DNA from: REEB95 sp035632055
Lineage (GTDB): Bacteria > Pseudomonadota > Alphaproteobacteria > ATCC43930 > CGMCC-115725
Assembly: GCA_035632055.1 (NCBI GenBank)
Contig: DASQHO010000063.1
Span: 1-6,250, forward strand
Length of the DNA stretch: 6,250 nt
Direction of reading: 5' to 3'
Notes under the pieces: model-generated
What the model was told of the DNA's origin: nothing
Database searches by the model: none
Seen by the model: only the letters and a program-made list of their open reading frames with translations
In this document: piece after piece, positions 1 to 5,402 of the stretch
How positions within the stretch are numbered: position 1 is the first letter of the stretch
How the letters are laid out: every line of letters begins with the position of its first letter
Made by a program: the position numbers and the translations under genes

Positions 1-19
1 CGCCATTCCGAGCTCCGCC

Positions 20-1897
20 ATGCTGCAAGCCATCCGCTCCAGAGCCACCTCGCTGTTCGTCAAGATCCTGTTCGGCGTCCTGATCGTCACCTTCGGCATT
101 TGGGGCATCGGCGACATCTTCCGCAACCGCAGCGTCGATACCTCGGTCGCCACCGTCGCCGGCGACCGCATCGAAGCGGCACAACTGCAGCAGGCCGTCC
201 ACGCCGACATCGACCGGCTGCGCCGCGCGTCGGGCGGCACCAGCATCAGCATGGACCAAGCGAAGCAGCTTGGCATCGTCGACAGTGCGCTCAACCGGCT
301 GATCGAATCCGCGGTGCTGGCGCACGAGACCAACCGGCTCGACCTCCGCGTCGGCGCCGAAGCCGTGCGCAAGGCAATCGTCGACAATCCGGCGTTTCAC
401 GGCTCCAACGGTCAATTCGACCGCAATCTCTACAATCAGATCCTGGCGGCGAACCGGCTGAACGACGTGCAATACGAGCAACTGTTGCGTTCCGATCTCG
501 AACGCGACGAGCTGACGATCTCGCTGACCGAAGGCGTCCGGCCGCCACAGGCATTGACCGACGCGATCTATCGCGCCAACGCCGAACGCCGCGTCGCCGA
601 CGTCGTGATGCTGCCCGCCGCAGCGGCGCCGGCGCCGCCCAAACCGTCCGAACAGGACCTGCTCGCCTTCTATAAGGCGCACCCGGACGCGTTCCGCACG
701 CCTGAACGGCGCAATTTCACGCTCGCGACACTGACCATCAACGATATCGCCGCGGGCATGACTGTGCCCGACAGCAAGCTGAATGACGCCTACCAGGCGC
801 GGCTCGACGAGTTCCATACGCCGGAGACACGGCAGCTTCAGCAGATGCTGCTGCCCGACAAAGCCAAGGCCGACGCCGCCGAGGCGCAACTTGCCGCCGG
901 CAAGCCGTTCGCCGCCGTTGCCAAGGCGGTCGCCGGCGCCGACGCCAGCACACTCGATCTCGGCTGGATGCGCCGCCAGGATCTGCCGCAGCCGCTGGCC
1001 GACGCCGCGTTCTCGGCGAAGCAAGGCACGGTCACGCCGCCGGTGCAGACCTCGTTCGGTTGGCACATCGTGCGCGTCAATGCGATCAAGCCCGAGCAGA
1101 CTCAATCGTTCGACCAGGTGAAGGACAAGCTGCGCCAGGAAGTCGCACGCGACATGGCCGGCGACCAGATCGCACAGCTCGCGAACCACATTGACGACGC
1201 GTTGGCTGGCGGCGGCAACTTCGCGGTCGTGGCGAAACAGTTCGGCATGAAGGTGACGACCGTCACCGGCGCCGACGCGCAAGGCGATCTCGCCGACGGC
1301 AAGCCGGTGACCCTGCCGCAACCGAAAGTGAAGGTGCTGCAAGCTGCCTTCGCCACCGCGCCCGGCCAGAGCAGCGCGCTCGACGATCTCGGCGACGACG
1401 GCTATTTCCTGGTGCATGTCGACACGGTGACGCCGTCCGGCGTACCGCCGCTCGACCAGGTGCGCGACCGCGTCGCGACGCTCTGGCAGGCGCAGCAGCG
1501 CAGCGAAGCGCTCGCCAAGCTCGCCAAGCAGATCGCCGACGAGGTCGACGCCGGTCAGTCGCTCAAGGCGATCGCCGCCAAACGCAAGCTCGTGGCCAGC
1601 AGCACCGGCCCGGTGGTGCGCAACGGCGGCGGCAAGACGCCGCAGGCGCTCGTCGGTCCGCTCTTCGGCTTGAAGCTCAACGGCGCGGCGTTCGCGCCTG
1701 CCGGTGACGGTTACGCCATCGCGCAGCTCACCGCCATCCAGAAGGCCGATCCCGCGACCGACAAGGCGGCTGTCGACGCACTGTCGCATCGTTTGGCGCA
1801 GGAGATGCAGAGCGAGTTCCTCAGCGAATTCTCGCAGGCGTTGCGCGCACACTATCCGGTCGAGATCAATCAGACCAATCTGCAGCACGCGCTGTAG
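20..1897 (+). CDS. ppiD: PpiD/SurA-type peptidyl-prolyl cis-trans isomerase, inner-membrane anchored
   Basis: A 625-residue periplasmic folding factor of the SurA_N/parvulin family, about the usual PpiD length. It is expected to assist folding of proteins leaving the Sec translocon. The start MLQAIRSRA leads into one membrane segment (about residues 13-31) ending in the IWGIGD signature of alphaproteobacterial PpiD. A SurA-like helical chaperone region follows (about 40-225), then a parvulin domain (about 268-355) with LGW (314-316), a 'PPVQTSFGWHIVRV' end and H349. A weaker second parvulin-like segment lies near 400-475. The His usually found in the first parvulin strand ('SHIL') is replaced here by 'QQMLL' (274-278), so isomerase activity may be weak and chaperone function dominant; this is inference. 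The reading frame stays open to the window edge, but the ATG at 20 matches the family N-terminus. No strong ribosome site is seen in the 19 bases available. trpE follows after 4 bases, suggesting co-transcription. Confidence 0.93.
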   Translation: MLQAIRSRATSLFVKILFGVLIVTFGIWGIGDIFRNRSVDTSVATVAGDRIEAAQLQQAVHADIDRLRRASGGTSISMDQAKQLGIVDSALNRLIESAVLAHETNRLDLRVGAEAVRKAIVDNPAFHGSNGQFDRNLYNQILAANRLNDVQYEQLLRSDLERDELTISLTEGVRPPQALTDAIYRANAERRVADVVMLPAAAAPAPPKPSEQDLLAFYKAHPDAFRTPERRNFTLATLTINDIAAGMTVPDSKLNDAYQARLDEFHTPETRQLQQMLLPDKAKADAAEAQLAAGKPFAAVAKAVAGADASTLDLGWMRRQDLPQPLADAAFSAKQGTVTPPVQTSFGWHIVRVNAIKPEQTQSFDQVKDKLRQEVARDMAGDQIAQLANHIDDALAGGGNFAVVAKQFGMKVTTVTGADAQGDLADGKPVTLPQPKVKVLQAAFATAPGQSSALDDLGDDGYFLVHVDTVTPSGVPPLDQVRDRVATLWQAQQRSEALAKLAKQIADEVDAGQSLKAIAAKRKLVASSTGPVVRNGGGKTPQALVGPLFGLKLNGAAFAPAGDGYAIAQLTAIQKADPATDKAAVDALSHRLAQEMQSEFLSEFSQALRAHYPVEINQTNLQHAL

Positions 1898-1901
1898 CGG
1901 C

Positions 1902-3404
1902 ATGCAGCTGTCGCCCGAGTTCAAGAATTTCGCGGCCGCGCACGCCGCCGGCAAGCCCGCGCTGGTATGGACCTCGCTGGTCAGCGACCTTGAGACGCCG
2001 GTGTCGGCAATGCTCAAGCTCGCCGATGGCAAGCCGCTGAGCTTCCTGTTCGAGAGCGTCGAAGGTGGTGCAGCGCGCGGCCGTTATTCGTTCATCGGCC
2101 TCAAGCCCGACTTGGTGTGGCGCTGCTATGGCGACCGCGCCGAGATCAACCGCCACGCGCGCTCGACGCCCGACCGGTTCGAGCCGCAGAATCAGGGCGC
2201 CCTCGCCTCGTTGCGCGCCTTGATCAAGGAATGCCGCGTCGAGACGCCGAAAGACCTGCCGCCGATGGCCGCCGGCCTGTTCGGTTATCTCGGTTACGGC
2301 ACTGTCGGGCTGGTCGAGAAAATTCCCGACGGCAATCCCGACACGCTCGGCATACCCGACGGGCTGCTGGTGCGGCCAACCATCGTCTGTATCTTCGACA
2401 CGATCGCCGATCGCGTCACCGTGGTGACGCCGGTGTGGCCCGATCCCGCCGTCAACGCCGAGCAGGCCTATCGCGCCGCGCGTGAGCGCCTTGCCGACGT
2501 GCTGTCGGAGTTCGAGCGCAGTTTGCCGCATCGCCGTGAATCGGTTGCCATCACCGAGGAATTGCCGCCGCCGTCCGCCAACATGACGCGCGAGGAATGC
2601 ATGCGCATGGTGGCGGCGGCCAAGGAATACATCCGCGCCGGCGAAATCTTCCAGGTCGTGCCGTCGATGCGCATGAGCGTGCCGTTCAAGCTGCCGCCCT
2701 TCGCGCTCTATCGCGCGCTGCGGCGCCTGAACCCGTCGCCGTTCCTGTTCTTCCTCGATTTCGGAAACTTTGCGGTGGTCGGATCGAGCCCGGAGATTCT
2801 GGTGCGCTTCCGCGACGGCAAGGTAACGATCCGGCCGCTTGCCGGCACACGGCGGCGCGGCAAGGACGCCGTCGAGGATGCCCAGCTCGCCGAAGAGCTT
2901 CTGGCCGATCCGAAGGAGCGCGCCGAGCATCTCATGCTGCTCGATCTCGCGCGCAACGATGTCGGCCGCGTCGCCGTCACCGGCACGGTCAGAGTGGTCG
3001 AGCAGTTCGTCATCGAGCGCTATAGCCACGTCATGCACATCTCGTCGCATGTCGAAGGCGACGCGGCACCCAAGGTCGAAGCACTCGACGCGCTGATGGC
3101 AGGCTTTCCCGCCGGCACACTGTCAGGCGCGCCCAAGGTCCGCGCGATGGAGATCATCGACGAGCTCGAGCCCGAGCGCCGCAATCTTTATGGCGGCGGC
3201 ATCGGCTATTTCGCCGGCGACGGCAGCATGGACACCTGCATCGTGCTCCGCACTGCCGTGATCAAGGACGGCCGCATGGTGGTGCAGGCCGGCTGCGGCG
3301 TTGTTTCGGATAGCGATCCGGCGGCCGAGTATCAGGAAATCCAGGACAAGGCGCGCGCGCTCTTCCGCGCGGCGGAAGAAGCCGTCACCTTCGCGCGGCG
3401 CTGA
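1902..3404 (+). CDS. trpE: Anthranilate synthase component I
   Basis: A 500-residue chorismate-binding subunit that makes anthranilate from chorismate, using ammonia supplied by TrpG; this is the first committed step of tryptophan synthesis, in the cytoplasm. The N-terminal domain has 'FLFES' (48-52) and 'RYSFIG' (61-66), the region that forms the tryptophan feedback pocket in this family. The C-terminal chorismate-binding domain shows GEIFQVV, 'PLAGTR' (312-317), 'LMLLDLARNDVGRV', 'RYSHVMHISSHVEG', 'GTLSGAPK' (405-412) and 'QAGCGVVSDSDPAAEYQE' (462-479) with the conserved acidic residues. The length is normal and there is no fused TrpG domain. The frame is open upstream to 1704 inside ppiD, but the first residue that fits the family is the ATG at 1902, 4 bases after the ppiD stop. 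No clear Shine-Dalgarno sequence precedes it, so translation may be coupled to ppiD. There is no room for a trp leader in front of it. The similar pabB product is less likely given the nearby trpGD. Confidence 0.96.
   Translation: MQLSPEFKNFAAAHAAGKPALVWTSLVSDLETPVSAMLKLADGKPLSFLFESVEGGAARGRYSFIGLKPDLVWRCYGDRAEINRHARSTPDRFEPQNQGALASLRALIKECRVETPKDLPPMAAGLFGYLGYGTVGLVEKIPDGNPDTLGIPDGLLVRPTIVCIFDTIADRVTVVTPVWPDPAVNAEQAYRAARERLADVLSEFERSLPHRRESVAITEELPPPSANMTREECMRMVAAAKEYIRAGEIFQVVPSMRMSVPFKLPPFALYRALRRLNPSPFLFFLDFGNFAVVGSSPEILVRFRDGKVTIRPLAGTRRRGKDAVEDAQLAEELLADPKERAEHLMLLDLARNDVGRVAVTGTVRVVEQFVIERYSHVMHISSHVEGDAAPKVEALDALMAGFPAGTLSGAPKVRAMEIIDELEPERRNLYGGGIGYFAGDGSMDTCIVLRTAVIKDGRMVVQAGCGVVSDSDPAAEYQEIQDKARALFRAAEEAVTFARR
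3361..3379 (+). other. Perfect 8-bp stem-loop at the 3' end of trpE
   Basis: Arms TCTTCCGC (3361-3368) and GCGGAAGA (3372-3379) are exact reverse complements around a 3-base loop. The hairpin lies inside the last codons of trpE, where it encodes part of 'LFRAAEE'. It is the first of three stem-loops in 85 bases. No T-run follows, so it is not a standard intrinsic terminator. It may simply result from coding in GC-rich DNA. Confidence 0.5.
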
Positions 3405-3416
3405 GGCCTCGCCGCG
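3394..3416 (+). terminator. GC-rich stem-loop spanning the trpE stop codon (possible terminator)
   Basis: Arms CGCGGCG (3394-3400) and CGCCGCG (3410-3416) pair perfectly over 7 GC pairs with a 9-base loop. The trpE TGA lies in the loop (3402-3404). The position is right for ending the ppiD-trpE transcript, but no U-tract follows, so a factor-dependent end or an RNA-stability hairpin is as likely. Confidence 0.35.
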
Positions 3417-3426
3417 ACTCGTGACC

Positions 3427-3445
3427 AATCGCGGGCAACGCGATT
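3427..3445 (+). terminator. Third stem-loop downstream of trpE (possible terminator or 3'-end hairpin)
   Basis: Arms AATCGCG (3427-3433) and CGCGATT (3439-3445) pair perfectly over 7 bp with a 5-base loop. This hairpin lies fully in non-coding sequence 22 bases after the trpE stop. It is not followed by a T-run (the next bases are CGCAC). Its place right after two other hairpins supports a role in forming or protecting the 3' end of the trpE transcript, but only weakly. Confidence 0.35.
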
Positions 3446-3471
3446 CGCACACGATTGCCACTGGATTTCGC

Positions 3472-3500
3472 GTGACGCATTCGGCGAATCACCCAATACT
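3472..3500 (+). promoter_or_regulatory. Weak candidate promoter for the two small secreted-protein genes
   Basis: A -35-like GTGACG (3472-3477; 4 of 6 to TTGACA) and a -10-like AATACT (3495-3500; 4 of 6 to TATAAT) are separated by exactly 17 bp. A start near 3507 would leave a short leader carrying the strong GGAGGA ribosome site at 3515-3520. The match is modest and could be chance. The 121-base gap and the stem-loops after trpE are the main reason to expect a promoter here. Confidence 0.25.
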
Positions 3501-3525
3501 TGCTCTCGAGCGACGGAGGACATCC

Positions 3526-3822
3526 ATGCCACACACCTTCGCCCGCGCCGTTCTGACCTCGGCCATCGCGTTTGGCACGCTGGTTTTCAGCGCCGGCTCG
3601 GCGGCACCCGCCGAATACACGCAGAACCAATATTCATCCATCAATCCGTACGCCGGACCCGTCGGACCGGTGGCGCCGGCTGTCGTGCCCGCCGTCGCGC
3701 ACAACGGCCGCACCGTCATTGTCGTGCAGCAGCCGCCGCAGCTGCTGACGCCGGCCGACCTGTATTTCTCGGTCGAGAAGGAAGGCGATGTCACCGTCGT
3801 GCGCGGACCGATTGCGCACTGA
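3526..3822 (+). CDS. Small secreted hypothetical protein, 98 residues
   Basis: I do not recognise this protein. The ATG at 3526 is chosen because GGAGGA (3515-3520) lies 5 bases upstream and a typical Sec signal peptide begins there: a basic Arg7, then a hydrophobic core (about residues 8-23, AVLTSAIAFGTLVF), then small residues with possible cleavage after Ala27 or Ala29. The mature part is about 70 residues with no cysteine. A Gly/Pro/Val/Ala-rich stretch (NPYAGPVGPVAPAVVPAVAH) is followed by 'GRTVIVVQQPPQLLTPADLYFSVEKEGDVTVVRGPIAH', which looks like two short beta strands. A periplasmic or secreted location is likely and the function is unknown. The cupin gene starts 57 bases downstream on the same strand, so the two are probably co-transcribed. 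The open frame reaches back to 3301 inside trpE, but that extension would be out of frame with trpE and destroy the signal peptide. Confidence 0.75.
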   Translation: MPHTFARAVLTSAIAFGTLVFSAGSAAPAEYTQNQYSSINPYAGPVGPVAPAVVPAVAHNGRTVIVVQQPPQLLTPADLYFSVEKEGDVTVVRGPIAH

Positions 3823-3879
3823 CGACCGCGTGCCACGGGCGTGCAAGCGTCCGTTTCATCCGATTCCGGGAGAGCCAGC

Positions 3880-4290
3880 ATGATTCGAGCTTTTGCTGTC
3901 GCCGCTGCGGCGGGGTTGCTGCTGGCGGTCGGCGCCGACGCGCAGCCGGCCGCGCCGCCCAAACCGATTCCGACGCACGTCTTTCTCGACCATGTGCCGG
4001 TGAGCGGCGTACCGGGAAAGACGACGACCATGGTGTCGGTCGAGTGGCCGTCCAACGCCAGCAGCGGCCGCCACTATCACGACGGCGACGAATACGGGCT
4101 GGTGACTGAAGGCGAGTTGCGTATCACCTATTTCAACGGCAAACCGCCGCTGACCGTGAAAGCCGGCGAGGCCTATCACAATCCCGCCGGCCTGGTGCAC
4201 GAGACGCGTAATATTTCGTCGGGCGTGACTTATTCGATCTCGGTGCTGGTGCTCGACCGCGGCAAGCCGCTCACCGAACCGGCGAAATAA
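3880..4290 (+). CDS. Exported single-domain cupin protein
   Basis: A 136-residue protein with an N-terminal signal peptide (about residues 1-21, likely cleaved after 'ADA') and one cupin barrel. Cupin motif 1 is seen as HYHDGDE with H65, H67 and E71. Motif 2 matches the classic pattern exactly: G96, P102, G104, H107 and N111 in 'GEAYHNPAGLVHETRN'. These three His and one Glu are the usual ligands for a divalent metal. The substrate and reaction cannot be told; periplasmic cupins of this size include uncharacterised dioxygenase-like and sugar- or ligand-binding proteins. The ATG at 3880 is preferred over a GTG at 3841 because the purine-rich GGGAGAG lies 5-6 bases upstream and the signal peptide begins there. 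It is likely co-transcribed with the 98-residue secreted protein. It converges with the deacetylase gene, with 13 bases between stop codons. Confidence 0.85.
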   Translation: MIRAFAVAAAAGLLLAVGADAQPAAPPKPIPTHVFLDHVPVSGVPGKTTTMVSVEWPSNASSGRHYHDGDEYGLVTEGELRITYFNGKPPLTVKAGEAYHNPAGLVHETRNISSGVTYSISVLVLDRGKPLTEPAK

Positions 4291-4314
4291 CGCGGCCGCG
4301 GCGTCAACTGCCGC
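4291..4314. other. Palindromic GC-rich junction between converging genes
   Basis: The 13-base gap between the two stop codons begins with the perfect 10-base palindrome CGCGGCCGCG (4291-4300). It is followed by a short stem, GCGGC (4298-4302) with GCCGC (4310-4314) around a 7-base loop, which contains the deacetylase stop. Either could help end transcription from both sides, but there are no T-runs and the stems are short. Confidence 0.25.
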
Positions 4315-5251
4315 CACGCACCTTGACCACCGCAGTCAGCGGCACCAGTACGACACCCTGACGCGACAAAGTCGGCAACCAGCGCTGCAGCGCCGCCAGC
4401 GTTGCGTCGTGCGGATGGCCGATGGCGATGGCGCTGCCGTGTTCGCGCGCGAGATCGACGAGCAGCGCCAGGCGGGCGTCGACCGCGACCGCCGCCTGTT
4501 CGCCATCGAGGAAAATATCGCGCGCGGCGTACGGCACGTCGAAATTGCGCGCCGCCACCGCCACCGGCGCGGTCGGCACGGCACGCGCGTCGAGATAGAG
4601 CAGACCGCGGCGTTTGAGTTCGGCCATTACCACCTGCATCGCCGGCGCATCGTCGGCGAATGCGGTGCCCATGTGGTTGTCGACGCCGACATAGCTGTCG
4701 AAGCGCGCCAGATCCCAGCGCAGCCGGCGCACCAGCTCGTCATGCGGCATGTTGCGACCGAGACCGTAGGCGCCAATCGCCGCGCTCACCGACACCGGTT
4801 CCATCGGCACGTACAGCAGCAACTCATGACCAGCCTGGCGCGCCGCGGCGGCCTGATCGGCGATATCGTCAGCATAGGCGACGAATGACAAGGTGACCGC
4901 CGGCGGCAACGCGACGGCGCGCGCGGTCGCGGCACGATCGGCGCCGAGCCCGTCGATCACCACGGCGATACGCGGACGGTTGGTCGCCGCGGCCGGCACG
5001 GCATAGCGGATCCACGCCGGCACATCGGCAGGCGGCGCGGCATCGGTCGGCGGCAATGGCACGCTGACCGGCGAGTTGGTTGCGACGAGTGGTGGATTGG
5101 CGTGCCGTTCGCGCTCGTGCCAGACGCCGAGCGCAAGCACCGCCACAAGCGCCAGCACCACCCAGCGGCGCCAACGCCATACGCGCTGCGGCCGCACGGG
5201 TACCGGCGGCGACGTTTCGTCGCGTTGCTCGATCGTCTCTTCCACTGCCAC
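4304..5251 (-). CDS. Divergent polysaccharide deacetylase family protein (YibQ/DUF610-like), membrane anchored
   Basis: A 315-residue protein with a short cytoplasmic N-terminus, one membrane segment (about residues 30-44), a Pro/Ala-rich linker (about 52-80) and a periplasmic NodB-like domain (about 92-310). Family signatures are 'RIAVVIDGLG' (94-103), 'VTLSFVAYADD', 'GHELLLYVPMEP' (141-152), 'VGVDNHMGTAF' (188-198) and 'AIAIGHPHDATL' (274-285; H279). The common second Asp of the 'DDLG' motif is Gly101 here, so metal binding may be altered. The family is assigned to envelope polysaccharide or peptidoglycan processing, but its activity is poorly defined. The GTG at 5251 must be the start or lie upstream of it, because an in-frame TAG sits two codons before; AGGG (5258-5261) is 6 bases upstream. 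A second GTG at 5245 is possible. In alphaproteobacteria these genes often neighbour a ctpA-type protease, which is not seen here. It is divergent from trpG. Confidence 0.85.
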   Translation of the reverse strand: MAVEETIEQRDETSPPVPVRPQRVWRWRRWVVLALVAVLALGVWHERERHANPPLVATNSPVSVPLPPTDAAPPADVPAWIRYAVPAAATNRPRIAVVIDGLGADRAATARAVALPPAVTLSFVAYADDIADQAAAARQAGHELLLYVPMEPVSVSAAIGAYGLGRNMPHDELVRRLRWDLARFDSYVGVDNHMGTAFADDAPAMQVVMAELKRRGLLYLDARAVPTAPVAVAARNFDVPYAARDIFLDGEQAAVAVDARLALLVDLAREHGSAIAIGHPHDATLAALQRWLPTLSRQGVVLVPLTAVVKVRGGS

Positions 5252-5264
5252 GCGCTACCCTGCG

Positions 5265-5288
5265 GTTCCGGCTGCACGGCGCCGGAAC
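5265..5288. promoter_or_regulatory. Perfect 8-bp inverted repeat just upstream of the deacetylase-like gene
   Basis: GTTCCGGC (5265-5272) and GCCGGAAC (5281-5288) are exact inverted repeats separated by 8 bases. The element ends 3 bases upstream of the AGGG ribosome site of the minus-strand gene. It could be a 16-bp-spaced operator for a dimeric regulator or an RNA hairpin in that gene's leader. Chance occurrence in GC-rich DNA is not excluded. Confidence 0.4.
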
Positions 5289-5297
5289 GTCCCGATC

Positions 5298-5319
5298 CGC
5301 CGCGTTTTCTTATGCGGCG
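5298..5319. other. Short inverted repeat in the divergent intergenic region
   Basis: CGCCGC (5298-5303) pairs with GCGGCG (5314-5319) around the AT-richer loop GTTTTCTTAT. An 8-base palindrome GGCCGGCC follows at 5323-5330. Both are short and of uncertain meaning. On the minus strand the loop contains CATAAG, which resembles a -10 box for the deacetylase-like gene, but I see no matching -35. Confidence 0.2.
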
Positions 5320-5353
5320 CACGGCCGGCCGGGAATGCGCCAGTTTAGCCGAT

Positions 5354-5382
5354 TTCACAGCGCCGGTGCGGCCTGATATAAA
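5354..5382 (+). promoter_or_regulatory. Near-consensus sigma-70-type promoter for trpG-trpD
   Basis: The -35 box TTCACA (5354-5359) matches TTGACA at 5 of 6 bases. The -10 box TATAAA (5377-5382) matches TATAAT at 5 of 6. The spacer is exactly 17 bp. Transcription should begin near 5389, leaving a leader of about 14 bases before the trpG ATG at 5403. This leader just fits the ribosome site GAGG (5392-5395), 7 bases before the ATG. It is too short for an attenuator. The AT-rich -10 box stands out in otherwise GC-rich sequence. Confidence 0.7.
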
Positions 5383-5402
5383 CTCGGCGGCGAGGCCCCG
5401 AT

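Noticed and set aside
1704..1901. In-frame upstream extension of trpE into ppiD
   Set aside because: It would add 66 Arg/Ser/Pro-rich residues unlike any TrpE N-terminus; the ATG at 1902 gives the normal family start and length.
1866..3050. Long 394-codon open frame on the minus strand, opposite trpE
   Set aside because: It lies almost entirely antisense to a well-supported trpE. Its product is rich in Arg, His, Gly and Ala with no domain or membrane pattern, as expected from a shadow frame in high-GC DNA.
3841..3879. GTG at 3841 as start of the cupin gene
   Set aside because: It would put 13 polar residues before the signal peptide; the ATG at 3880 has a purine-rich ribosome site at the right distance.
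3489..4055. 188-codon minus-strand open frame across the two secreted-protein genes
   Set aside because: The plus-strand genes have good ribosome sites, signal peptides and, for the cupin, exact family motifs; the minus frame has none of these.
4291..4303. Bidirectional intrinsic terminator between the cupin and deacetylase-like genes
   Set aside because: The palindrome is only 10 bases with no T-run on either strand, so I list it only as a low-confidence structural element.
4409..4888. 159-codon plus-strand open frame opposite the deacetylase-like gene
   Set aside because: The minus-strand frame carries the family motifs; the plus frame is His/Arg-rich shadow sequence without a ribosome site.
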